A stretch of DNA of 64,000 nt from Legionella impletisoli. GTDB lineage: Bacteria; Pseudomonadota; Gammaproteobacteria; Legionellales; Legionellaceae. A program made the position numbers and the translations under genes. Positions 43,822 through 52,996 of this stretch are shown piece by piece. The DNA is taken from assembly GCF_900639875.1 (NCBI RefSeq), contig NZ_CAAAIA010000004.1, positions 124,001-188,000 on the forward strand. The letters are read 5' to 3'. The notes under the pieces were generated by a model. The model ran no database searches. It was not told where the DNA came from and saw only the letters and a list, made by a program, of their open reading frames with translations. How positions within the stretch are numbered: the stretch's first letter is position 1; each line of letters starts with the position of its first letter.

Positions 43822-46270
43822 CACGTACCTGTGGTTCGATAAAGACTCGTTTTTTACCCGAATCTTTGGGTAATAAGCGTGATAACAGCACGTAACCAGG
43901 CTCCCCTTCTAATAACGTAACTCGAACTTTGTAGACGCCTGGTTTGACATCTTCTCCTAAGGGTATCGTAAGCAAGCGCCCCTTATCTACCGTTTGAGTC
44001 GGAGTATTTAATACGGGTACTTTTGCTTGTAAATTGGGCTCAATATCAAATACTCGGTTCAATAAGCTCCAAGAACGCAAAGGGCCTTTATGTTCTTGCG
44101 GTGCTTCGATTTCAACGGCAACTTTGCTGCGTTTGGTTGTTCCATAGGGAACATAATATCGCAGCGATAATGTTTCTTCACCAAGGCTAAGTTTTTCATA
44201 ATGAAACTCCAACGCCTGTCTTCCTAAATAGTTCACTAAGCGCTTCAAAAGATTTCCTTTTGAGGTGGAGGTATGGTTCATAAAAAATGAAGCATTATCG
44301 TAACTGCTAATTTCAAAGGTGTGTTTACCTTGACTTAATGGGGGCAATAAGATTTCACCCGATTGGCCAGTTAGTAGACCCTTATAATGCAACTTCCCGT
44401 CTACCTTGAGCTTAAAAGGCATCGAATTAATTTTTTTTCTAACGTAGGCTAAGCGAGGATCTACACTTGGTTTATGCTGAAATCCCCGAAGCGTTAATGA
44501 AAAAATCGTATTTGATGGAACAGCCTGAAAGACATTAGCTAACGCTTCCTCGCGAAGTGCTACGTAATCATCAATGGGAGTTAATATCAAGCGACCAAAC
44601 CAATTGCCTAGAGGGTGGAAATCTTCCCAGAAATAATTTTGGACAAGAACCGCCCAGTTCACCTCCGGAGGCTCAGGTTGGGTTGTTAATAAAACAGATT
44701 GATTGTTTAAAAGCAATTGAGCTTTGGCAATTGGATTTAAAGAAAACCAGGCCGGTTGTCTTAAATCAGGTTCATCTAAAAAATAATATGCCTCAGGTAC
44801 TTTTATGCTACGAGGCATATGATAAGGTCTGTTATATGCCCGAAGAAGTACTGGGTTATGAGATGAAAAACGAACTTCAGCTACTTCGGGTTGCATCACA
44901 AAAAAGTAACTAACGGGTGAAGATACTCGCGTTTGAACTGGTTCTTTTGCCACGCGCTCATATTGCGATAACCATTCATTTTCCTCAGCAGGGTTAATGG
45001 TTAAAGACCCCATTTTGATGGTGTTTCCATGCTTATCAATTAATGCGTAATCCACTTGGCTCTGATAAAACGAGGCGGTTTCATCAGGTAATAACAAACG
45101 AAAATCAATACGAAATAAGGTTGGGTGATGGTGGATGTGATTAATACGATAGCTCACCGGTTCATTAAGTCGGCTTACAAAGGTTCGTAAATAAAGAGGT
45201 TCTGGTGTGATTTCTATTGGTTTAGCGCCGAGCTCATAGGCACGTACTACCAGTTGACCCGCTGCCATAATGGTCAGTTGTCCTTGGGAAAAATGATGTT
45301 CCCATTGAATGGGCTTTCCCTCCCAATTTAAGGTAAATTGTTGAAACTCAAATGCAGTTCTATCTTGCCAACGAATTAAAATTTGGCTGTTTAAGGGAGG
45401 TGGATTGTCTAAATTAGCTGGCTCAAATTCAAGCCGAATAGCATTTTTGCCTTTGGGTAATGGAATCACGCCATGAACAATTTGATCCACAAACACACCT
45501 TTCGGTAAAACTGGCGGCGTTATTTCATCTAACGACGCCTGTTCAATGGTGTATAAATTACGTGCTATATAATCAGTGTCCTTGATTCCACTCGGGGCTA
45601 TTGGTCGAAACGTCTCACTGATGAGATTTCGCACCGCTGCCTCGCTGAGAAGGTGTGGAGGAAAAAGGCTTCCTTTTGCTATTTTTTCCTTTTGCTCTTG
45701 ATTTAATCGATACCAACGGATGGGGTACTCGTAATCAGGAACCGTGCGTCTCGCATAAACTCGAATACTAACTTTATGAATAATAGGGGATTTGTCTAAT
45801 AAGCGAATTCGAAGCGATTTAACATCCGGCATATGTTTAAAGTTTAAATGGATTAATTTTCCCGCTGAAGGAATAAATTTAGACGATAAATAAAAGGATG
45901 AGGTCACAGGTTTTTCAAATCTTGGATCCTGATAATATTTTACTGTGGCTTTAAAATGATGTACGTCGCGTTCAATTACCTGGCCATTTTGTCCAATCAA
46001 TTGATATTCAATTGCATAAGGCCAATTGTCTTCTGGCATAATATCCAGGGTAGAAGGGAGGTCGGCATTGGTGACTAATTTTACAGACAAAGTTTTTGGC
46101 GGTAATTCGAACTCTAACCATCCTTTCGGTTTTAGGGTATAAACAATACTCGGTTCAGCTTCTTTCAGTCTTGTTTGAGTGATTGGATTTTCAGGTTTGG
46201 TCTCTAGGGTAAAAAACCAACCTGTTGCTATTATTAATAGAACCAGTATTAAAAATAACCCTTTCTTCAT
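43805..46270 (-). CDS. Membrane-anchored periplasmic beta-sandwich protein of the polymer operon
   Basis: An 821-residue protein with an N-terminal anchor (GLFLILVLLIIATGWFF), so it is held at the inner membrane facing the periplasm. The rest is nearly all beta: several domains with turns such as PLPKGKNAIRLEFEPANL and PPLSQGKHTFEISSYDN, echoing the G-x-H-x-L/F turns in the two downstream exported proteins. No catalytic motif, TPR or barrel is evident. In the operon it takes the place where CapA/PgsA would be expected, but it has no metallophosphatase-like motif. It could be a periplasmic adaptor that receives the nascent polymer. ATG overlaps the CapC-like gene's stop by 4 nt. Family not recognised. 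Confidence 0.65.
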   Translation of the reverse strand: MKKGLFLILVLLIIATGWFFTLETKPENPITQTRLKEAEPSIVYTLKPKGWLEFELPPKTLSVKLVTNADLPSTLDIMPEDNWPYAIEYQLIGQNGQVIERDVHHFKATVKYYQDPRFEKPVTSSFYLSSKFIPSAGKLIHLNFKHMPDVKSLRIRLLDKSPIIHKVSIRVYARRTVPDYEYPIRWYRLNQEQKEKIAKGSLFPPHLLSEAAVRNLISETFRPIAPSGIKDTDYIARNLYTIEQASLDEITPPVLPKGVFVDQIVHGVIPLPKGKNAIRLEFEPANLDNPPPLNSQILIRWQDRTAFEFQQFTLNWEGKPIQWEHHFSQGQLTIMAAGQLVVRAYELGAKPIEITPEPLYLRTFVSRLNEPVSYRINHIHHHPTLFRIDFRLLLPDETASFYQSQVDYALIDKHGNTIKMGSLTINPAEENEWLSQYERVAKEPVQTRVSSPVSYFFVMQPEVAEVRFSSHNPVLLRAYNRPYHMPRSIKVPEAYYFLDEPDLRQPAWFSLNPIAKAQLLLNNQSVLLTTQPEPPEVNWAVLVQNYFWEDFHPLGNWFGRLILTPIDDYVALREEALANVFQAVPSNTIFSLTLRGFQHKPSVDPRLAYVRKKINSMPFKLKVDGKLHYKGLLTGQSGEILLPPLSQGKHTFEISSYDNASFFMNHTSTSKGNLLKRLVNYLGRQALEFHYEKLSLGEETLSLRYYVPYGTTKRSKVAVEIEAPQEHKGPLRSWSLLNRVFDIEPNLQAKVPVLNTPTQTVDKGRLLTIPLGEDVKPGVYKVRVTLLEGEPGYVLLSRLLPKDSGKKRVFIEPQVRDVKLY

Positions 46271-49200
46271 GATTCATGTTCCAAAATGAGCCATGCCGCT
46301 CGGGTTTCAATGTATTCATTCACTACGCGACGAGGCAATATGTTTGCATTAATTCGAATAGACAAACTCGGATCGGGGGCCGCTAAATGAGCGATTATTC
46401 GTAAGCGATGCTTATCATCAAAAACGAGAAGGTACGGTTGTGTGCTATTTGCATCGATTAAACGCTTAAATTGAAATTCAGGCCAGGATTTAACCATGGA
46501 TTGCAAAATTAAAATATCTTGTAGAGTCATGTAGCGCTTAATCTCTTCTTTTAAAGTCTCAGGGACTTCATCTGAATTACCGCGTTTTACCGAGTTCAAA
46601 TAAGAATAGAGTGCAGCATTTACAGTTGGGATATTAGCTGCTTTAAACTTTGCTTCATGAAAGAGATTATCTTCAGGGGTTCGAAAATGCGTTTTAACAA
46701 TAGGCGACAACCAGACTATGGCTAATTGCTTGTTTTTCAATTGTTCAAAATAGCGCGTAATATACGACCCACTTGCCTCGTAACCTGCGGTTCCCTTAGA
46801 ACCACCCACCATTTTTAGAGTTAATCCCATTTGCTTGATGGCCCGAATTAGTTGCTTATCAAAGGTTGAAAATTGTTCAGGACGTGTGGCGCCATCGTCA
46901 AATGAAAGAAGCACATCTTCTTCAGGTGCAGGGTATTTGGGATGAAAACCAAAAGCACGACTTTGAATCAGCATATAAGGTTTATCCCCAGTCTCTCGCA
47001 AGAATGTTTGAGTGATCTGATTTATAAAATTTTGGCGATTCACGTATCGTAACAGATCCGAGCTTTTGTCAAGATTGGTGTAAGGATGAGCTCCAGCATA
47101 CAATAAGACTCTGGCATTTAATAATTCAAAGAGTGCTACACCATATTCAAAACTATTGATTTCAAAAAGGGGACGCGGTATTTGTACGAGATAGGGGTTA
47201 TAATGATTCAAACGAATGATAAATGAACCACCATAATGTCTTTCTTTTGAATTTGGTATTTCGCGGATAAGTAAATAATGTTCGTCTACTTCTTTATGAT
47301 GGTAATGGGTTATTTGATAACCCATGGCATAGGCATGAGCGTTGATAATCTTTAATTTGTCCAAAATGGGTTGAGTCCATGCCCATGGCTTATGCGATGA
47401 AAGTGCTTGCAAAGGAGATACTACTTCTTCATCAAAATATAATAATTCAGAAAGACTTGGCGCTTTATATAAGTTAGTCCCTTTATCCGCCAAATGGTTT
47501 TCTTTATGTATTTTTTCTAATAAATAGCCTTCAAGTCGTTGATTAGAAGAAAGCGTTTTTAACGAAAACTTAGGTGAAATGAGCGCGCTTAATAAACGAT
47601 TAGCTCTGTTTGCGGGAAAGACAATTTCTGCGAATCCTTGTGTGGTTTCATCCCATTGCAAGTTCGCTTCGTTACTTTTTTCCCATTCAATCTCCATGGA
47701 GCCTGCCAATTGTTTTAGTATTCTTAAATTTAAAAGAGAGGGCAACGTGTCTTTGATGAATATGTGGATTTGAGCTTGTTGGTTATTTTGAGCTCGAATT
47801 TGAATCACGTTTTCATGAGCGGCTACTTTATGAAATGCTTGATATAGCGTTAATGGATTGGCTAAAACATCCGCATTGGGGCTGGCATTCTTGGTCATAG
47901 GCCTTCCAGATACCGCAAATGATTTGGCATTGAAAAGCGCATAGAGTTCTGCACCCAAATCATAGGTATTTTCTTCACTTAAAGGTCTCGGAACTTCAAT
48001 TAGCCCATAACTTGGAGCCTGAGTGTCGATAACATAAAGACCCCATCCATTCATGGGAGGGATTTCTTCTAATAAAAAATAACGATTTTCTATGCGATTG
48101 AGTTGATAATGAATTTGGCTTAATTGTTTTTGAGCCTGTTTCAGGATCGGGCTATCTTCAGTCGACTTTAACGAGAGAAGCGTCTTAACCGCTTCAGTAA
48201 AGAGTCTTCTTTCTTGTAATGTGGGCTGTTTAAACGTTCCCATTAATTTATTCTGGTACAACTGAACTTTTGCAGTTCTCAAGGCTTCTTCTAACGAAGC
48301 TTTTTGGGGCAACGTAAGAATGTTAGGGGCAGCAAAATCAAGTGCTTCTGCTTTAGTCGTAAATTGTGGTATGAAGGTTAAACTGTAGCCAATGATACTG
48401 GCGATGAATATTGAAATAATGGAGGTTTGTAAGGTACTTAGCGTCAAATGCGCCATCATGTGCTTATCGTACATTTTGATGGCAATTAATGTAGATAGCA
48501 AATAGCCAAATCCATAAAAATCCGTAATCTGAATCGTTGGGAAAAAATAGAACGATAAGTAACCGAGAACCATCTTATATGCAAAACTGACATTAAAAAA
48601 TAATAATAATTTATAAGCGCCTTCAATGTTTTTATGCCGGAATAATCGTGACTCTAGTAGGGCAGACGAAAGACCCAATATAATAAATGCTTCAACAAAA
48701 GAAGAGACGATTTTAATAGGTTGGTACCACTGCAAAGCCAACAAGGCTGGAATTAAAATGCCATTATATTCCCATCCATAGCGAAGATTTAATCTCGAGG
48801 CAATAAGAGCTGTGACGATTAAGATAATATAGGATTTTGGGCTTGCCAGCATGGACATAGCAATATTGGCGTACATGTATTGCAAATTGCTGACATCAAA
48901 GTTGGTCCAATCAATGAGAATATAGCGAACAAGACAATAAGTTACTCCAAGCGTAATCAAAAGCTGAAGTAAGCCACGAGTTAACCCAGCCTTCCAGAAT
49001 TGGTTACTGATCAAAGCAACAATAATTAAACCAAAACTTTGCAAACTTTCACGATAATCAAGTTGCATCCCAAAATAAAGATTGATGTAGCGTGCTATTT
49101 CTGGCAAAACCAAGCCATCCATCGCAACGCGTACCAAAACACTGGCAAGAAATAATGCAAAAAAACGATCACGGCCAAATAAGTAATTAAAATAATAGGT

Positions 49201-49446
49201 TCTAGTGAAATAGTGAGAATACATCCATACAAACCCGTAAGTTAGGATGGCTTCTAGGAAAATCACGAATACCGATAAGGGTTTAATAATCAAAAGCGGG
49301 ACTAAGTATCCTGGAATGACAAATCCAGACAACAACCATCCTAATCGTAGATTAAAAAACGCAATCACAAACACCCCAATCCAAACTGTGGTAATCACAG
49401 AACTGGATAGCGCATAAGGAAAAAGTTGTAATGGAAAAATATTCAT
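46267..49446 (-). CDS. Tandem PgsC/CapC membrane protein fused to two degenerate hydrolase-like domains
   Basis: A 1059-residue inner-membrane protein. Residues 1-178 and 190-365 are two PgsC/CapC-like modules: NLRLGWLLSGFVIPGY at residues 32-47 and NLRYGWEYNGILIPAL at 220-235, each followed by P-x3-V and then E-A. Bacillus PgsC has the same plan (RTGILPAGLVVPGY) in about 150 residues. The C-terminal about 680 residues are soluble and hold two related domains, centred on EVPRPLSE (484-491) and QIPRPLFE (755-762), that align with the secreted hydrolase two genes downstream but lack its His residues. CapC with CapB forms the polymerising complex; this is the expected membrane partner of the ligase gene. 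Confidence 0.85.
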   Translation of the reverse strand: MNIFPLQLFPYALSSSVITTVWIGVFVIAFFNLRLGWLLSGFVIPGYLVPLLIIKPLSVFVIFLEAILTYGFVWMYSHYFTRTYYFNYLFGRDRFFALFLASVLVRVAMDGLVLPEIARYINLYFGMQLDYRESLQSFGLIIVALISNQFWKAGLTRGLLQLLITLGVTYCLVRYILIDWTNFDVSNLQYMYANIAMSMLASPKSYIILIVTALIASRLNLRYGWEYNGILIPALLALQWYQPIKIVSSFVEAFIILGLSSALLESRLFRHKNIEGAYKLLLFFNVSFAYKMVLGYLSFYFFPTIQITDFYGFGYLLSTLIAIKMYDKHMMAHLTLSTLQTSIISIFIASIIGYSLTFIPQFTTKAEALDFAAPNILTLPQKASLEEALRTAKVQLYQNKLMGTFKQPTLQERRLFTEAVKTLLSLKSTEDSPILKQAQKQLSQIHYQLNRIENRYFLLEEIPPMNGWGLYVIDTQAPSYGLIEVPRPLSEENTYDLGAELYALFNAKSFAVSGRPMTKNASPNADVLANPLTLYQAFHKVAAHENVIQIRAQNNQQAQIHIFIKDTLPSLLNLRILKQLAGSMEIEWEKSNEANLQWDETTQGFAEIVFPANRANRLLSALISPKFSLKTLSSNQRLEGYLLEKIHKENHLADKGTNLYKAPSLSELLYFDEEVVSPLQALSSHKPWAWTQPILDKLKIINAHAYAMGYQITHYHHKEVDEHYLLIREIPNSKERHYGGSFIIRLNHYNPYLVQIPRPLFEINSFEYGVALFELLNARVLLYAGAHPYTNLDKSSDLLRYVNRQNFINQITQTFLRETGDKPYMLIQSRAFGFHPKYPAPEEDVLLSFDDGATRPEQFSTFDKQLIRAIKQMGLTLKMVGGSKGTAGYEASGSYITRYFEQLKNKQLAIVWLSPIVKTHFRTPEDNLFHEAKFKAANIPTVNAALYSYLNSVKRGNSDEVPETLKEEIKRYMTLQDILILQSMVKSWPEFQFKRLIDANSTQPYLLVFDDKHRLRIIAHLAAPDPSLSIRINANILPRRVVNEYIETRAAWLILEHES

Positions 49447-49488
49447 TTTAACCTAAGGGTTCATTCAGATAGTACAAGCCATACCTAA

Positions 49489-51534
49489 TTAAGGCTTATC
49501 TTCGATATTAATCAACTCGCATAAAAAACCTCGTCTTTCAAGTTCAAGCATTCCCTCGGCATGCATTTTATAGGGTTCAATGTCTGCATTGGGTACCGAA
49601 AGACGTAATTGGAAACGTTGTTCGTAATGGTTTGGCAGTTGAATCTCAAAATTTTTTTCAGTACCTTTTACAATGAGTTCTTGCAGAACTTCACGTGCCT
49701 TATCTAGATTCAGTTCGGTAATGCTTTCCAACAAATCCAGAGCAGATATTTCTTCGATGGGTATTTCAGCGCGCTTAAAAATTTGTTCAATCCGTTTATT
49801 TGCCAGTAATTTCCTTCCAAAGAGATCAAAATAAATGCAGCCCGTGCTCTGAGCATTTAAAAAATCTTGGGTAATGGTTAAACGTCGCTCCAATTGCTCA
49901 AGTAATAATTTCATTTTTTCAGCCACGCTATAATGACGCTCCAGGTTTAAAAAGCGAAGTATTATATTTTCTTTATATTGTTCTTCTTGAAGCCATTGTT
50001 CTCGAAGGTGTAAAAAAAATGCAATTTGATGACCTAGTTGATTAATATAAATTTTTTTATCGCGGCTTAATTTTTGTTCTTTTTCTATGCAAAACGCCCA
50101 AAATCCTAAAACCTCATTCATATGAATTAACGGAAATAAAAATTGATTTTTGCCATCACCACAGCGAATGAACGCTTCCACTTGTATTAATTTCTGTGTT
50201 TCAATTGCGGTTTTATAGGGCTCACGATGATAATCTCGCCGCCGTTCATTGATGTGACTTAGGCTACAATTTAAGGCGCTTACTTCTTTGAGTCGGTGGG
50301 AGTTTGGAATGCACTCAAGAAAGATAGCACAGCTTAATTCAAGCGTTTGGTTGAGCATCACAATAACGTTTGACCAGTATTGATCGGATGCATACAGTTT
50401 GCTGTACAGAGGTTTATCTTGAATTTTGCTTGATAACTCAAACAATGCTCTTAAAGATTTTTTCTCTTCATCAATTAATCGATAGCGTGTTAAGACCACA
50501 TAAAGGGCGATATGAATGAGCCATAACCCAACGAGTGGGATCCACAACTTAAACCAGGCAAGAATTGCCCAGGCTAGTAGAAAATCTAGGATAAGTAGAC
50601 TGAATAATAATATCGTTGTGGTTTGCCTGTACGTGTTATTCAACATCAATAAACTGACCATGCTGACTAGCACGAGAAGTAGAAAGCTAAAAAGAGACCC
50701 CATCCATCGAATGGTTTGTTGCGACAAAAGAGTCTGTAGGGCATAGGCATGAAATTGAGGTTCTGAAAGAGTTTGACCGTTTCGAATCAGTGGGGTAGTT
50801 AAATCATTTGAGCGTTGCGAAGCAACTCCAATGATTACCGCGCGATTTTTTATCATTTCAGACACGAGATCACCTTGAAATGCTTGAAAGAGCGTTAGAA
50901 AAGGAAGCGTGGCTGATCCGGATAAAAAATCAACATAATATCGTTTCGCTTTAGGTAGTTTGGTGCAAAGCCCCAATTGTTCTGCCACACGGACTTCAAC
51001 GGCGGGTAGAGATTGATTGTTTAAAGAATAAACCGTGCGTTGAAATCGGTAAACACCGTATTGGTTTTCTGGAAGAGCCTTAACACCAAAAGGAAGATTA
51101 AACGCTTTAGCACTTTCTGGCCATGGCTCAAGCACAGAGCCTTGAGTATCTGATAAAATTCGGCGACCAAATACGACATTTTTATATTGTTTGGCTTTTG
51201 AATAAAACAAGGTGCTGGCTTGGGTAGGAAAAAATAAAAAAACCACCTGACTTGGTTTATATTGTTCAATACCCTCCAAAAACTGTATCCAGGACGCCTC
51301 ACTAATTGCATGAACTCCTTGATTGGCTTGAATTAATAAGACATTAGAGTTACTCTCACTTTGAAAGTTCGGGGTTGAAACGAGCATATAGTCATAGACG
51401 TACCCTTCCACCAATTTAAAGACGTTTAACAAACTAATACCCCAGACTAAGCTGGCTACCAGAACACTAAACAGCAGGGCAGGAGGAAGATTCGTTTTAA
51501 AATCAGACCATTTCCTTTGTTTAATCACACCCAA
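49489..51534 (-). CDS. CHASE2-GAF-PAS membrane sensor without output domain
   Basis: A 681-residue protein. TM1 (PALLFSVLVASLVWGISLL) leads into a periplasmic CHASE2 domain (about 45-265, ending with NRAVIIGVASQRSNDLTTPL, the usual VIIG...D-x-x-x-T-P end), then three clustered TMs (about 280-355), which is the CHASE2 hallmark. The cytoplasmic part has a GAF-like domain (about 385-520), a coiled coil (about 520-565) and a PAS-like domain (LDFLNAQSTGCIYFDLFGR). CHASE2 proteins normally end in a cyclase, kinase or GGDEF domain; none is present. It is 42 nt upstream of the CapC-like gene and first in the operon, so it probably senses an envelope signal and controls the synthase by contact. Confidence 0.75.
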   Translation of the reverse strand: MGVIKQRKWSDFKTNLPPALLFSVLVASLVWGISLLNVFKLVEGYVYDYMLVSTPNFQSESNSNVLLIQANQGVHAISEASWIQFLEGIEQYKPSQVVFLFFPTQASTLFYSKAKQYKNVVFGRRILSDTQGSVLEPWPESAKAFNLPFGVKALPENQYGVYRFQRTVYSLNNQSLPAVEVRVAEQLGLCTKLPKAKRYYVDFLSGSATLPFLTLFQAFQGDLVSEMIKNRAVIIGVASQRSNDLTTPLIRNGQTLSEPQFHAYALQTLLSQQTIRWMGSLFSFLLLVLVSMVSLLMLNNTYRQTTTILLFSLLILDFLLAWAILAWFKLWIPLVGLWLIHIALYVVLTRYRLIDEEKKSLRALFELSSKIQDKPLYSKLYASDQYWSNVIVMLNQTLELSCAIFLECIPNSHRLKEVSALNCSLSHINERRRDYHREPYKTAIETQKLIQVEAFIRCGDGKNQFLFPLIHMNEVLGFWAFCIEKEQKLSRDKKIYINQLGHQIAFFLHLREQWLQEEQYKENIILRFLNLERHYSVAEKMKLLLEQLERRLTITQDFLNAQSTGCIYFDLFGRKLLANKRIEQIFKRAEIPIEEISALDLLESITELNLDKAREVLQELIVKGTEKNFEIQLPNHYEQRFQLRLSVPNADIEPYKMHAEGMLELERRGFLCELINIEDKP

Positions 51535-51602
51535 TCCTTGGTTCGTTTGATGTTAAAATACGCGGATCATCCAATATTAACGTTTTTTTATAGGAATAAG
51601 CT

Positions 51603-51715
51603 ATATACCCGTAATCTTTCAAAATGCGAGTTTTATACTTTTCCTTTTTTAAAATTGAGCAGGAAGAAAAATAAATGCGTTTAAAATCTCGCATTTTGAA
51701 AGATTACGGGTATAT
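51603..51715. repeat. 28-bp perfect inverted repeat flanking 57 bp (MITE-like or hairpin)
   Basis: 51603-51630 and 51688-51715 are perfect reverse complements; the arm begins ATATACCCGTAATCTTTC and ends AATGCGAG. The 57-bp interior is AT-rich with no open frame. It lies in the intergenic gap after the endonuclease-family gene and upstream of the polymer operon, so it may act as terminator, attenuator or insulator. The TATACCC...GGGTATA ends are consistent with a TA-target miniature transposon. Confidence 0.85.
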
Positions 51716-51743
51716 CATTTAAGGCAAGATCACGAGCGAAACC

Positions 51744-52718
51744 TTAACGCTTTTGTGACATTTGAATATAAATAGGGAAGTGATCAGATCCTATGGTTTT
51801 AAGGCGTTTTAAAGCTTTGCATCGGAAATGAGCGGAATTAAATATATGATCTAAAGGAAAACGAAGAAAAAAATACTTGGCATTAAATGAGTTAAACATT
51901 CCTCGCCCTTGCCTTGGATCAAGAAGTCGACTGGTGGCTTGGAATTCACAGGTTGTTTTGGACCAAGCGACGTCATTTAAGTCACCTAAAACAATGGTTG
52001 GCTCATTCGTTTTAGCCACCATCTCAGCAACTTTTAATAATTCAACATCACGCTCCACACTATCATTGTTTCCATCTGCGGCAGGTGGCGTAGGGGGGAT
52101 AGGATGCAAGCATATTAATTTGAAGTTTTGCTCTTTAGCTGGTTTAACGTAGGTATGAATAGATGGAACTTCAGAGGTGATTAAAAATTTAATTTCAGGG
52201 TTTACTAACTCGAATCGCGATAAAAGCAGCATCCCATAAGTATTTTCTAAGGGATGAGAGACTTGATAAGGATAATTGCTTATGACTTCGTCTAATTGTG
52301 AGACCCACCATTGGTCGACTTCTAGTAATAAAACAAGGTCTGGCTTATATGTTTTAATCATAGAAATGCATTTTTCAACCTGTTTGTTGCATTTTTGAAC
52401 ATTTGCGGTAATCAAGGAAAGACTTTCTTCGTGAGCGTTACTGTCTTTTACTTGTTTTGAATAGAAAACCGTGTAAGGAAGAATTTTATAGCCTTGGTAC
52501 AAAGCAACTAGGATGAGCAAACTAAATATAATATATATGGTCCAATGATTTAATGAATCAGTAATAAGAAAGAGCATCAGCGTTACAATTGAAACCAGGA
52601 AAATCTGTAACCTCGGAAAATCAAAATTTCGTACCCACCATTTTTTTGAGTTATGAAAAGGCAATAACGTGCTAATAATCAGAAGAAGGCTAAACATAGA
52701 TAAAATAGAGCTCCACAT
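51744..52718 (-). CDS. Membrane-anchored endonuclease/exonuclease/phosphatase family protein
   Basis: A 324-residue protein. Three N-terminal membrane segments (about residues 1-90) are followed by a full EEP domain with the catalytic landmarks SLITANVQKCN (Asn), LVLLLEVDQWW (metal-binding Glu), LICLHPIPPTPP (His), IVLGDLNDVAW (Asp/Asn), FPLDHIFNS and IGSDHFPIY (Asp/His pair). Such proteins hydrolyse phosphodiesters, DNA or phospholipid head groups; the anchored YafD/YwjA-like branch has no settled substrate. ATG 52718, 2 nt after the hydrolase stop and preceded by AGAGG, is preferred over 52757, so it was an operon partner of the now interrupted hydrolase gene. The insertion may have changed its transcription. 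Confidence 0.8.
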   Translation of the reverse strand: MWSSILSMFSLLLIISTLLPFHNSKKWWVRNFDFPRLQIFLVSIVTLMLFLITDSLNHWTIYIIFSLLILVALYQGYKILPYTVFYSKQVKDSNAHEESLSLITANVQKCNKQVEKCISMIKTYKPDLVLLLEVDQWWVSQLDEVISNYPYQVSHPLENTYGMLLLSRFELVNPEIKFLITSEVPSIHTYVKPAKEQNFKLICLHPIPPTPPAADGNNDSVERDVELLKVAEMVAKTNEPTIVLGDLNDVAWSKTTCEFQATSRLLDPRQGRGMFNSFNAKYFFLRFPLDHIFNSAHFRCKALKRLKTIGSDHFPIYIQMSQKR

Positions 52719-52984
52719 AACTACCTCTGGGTTATGGGTAAATAGTTTAAAAACCAATTTTTGGTTCGTTTGGCTACTTCATCTAACGCTCCAGGTTCTT
52801 CAAATAAGTGCGTTGCACCAGGAATAATTTCAAGTTTATTTTCACAATGCATCTGACTTATGGCTTGTTTATTTAGATCGATCACGACATCATCAAGTCC
52901 ACCCACAATTAAAAGCGTTGGTGTTTCAACTTGTGCTAAATACTCCCCTGCGAGATCAGGCCTTCCTCCCCGCGATACAACCGC

Positions 52985-52990
52985 TTTGAC
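52985..52990. repeat. Left target-site duplication of the IS21-family element
   Basis: TTTGAC directly before the left end; an identical TTTGAC follows the right end at 55639-55644. Six bp is within the 4-8 bp range known for the IS21 family. Confidence 0.9.
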
Positions 52991-52996
52991 TGTCAA

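Noticed and set aside
43822..43824. GTG start for the secreted hydrolase-like gene
   Set aside because: The directly following ATG (43821) is the more usual start and changes the signal peptide by only one residue.
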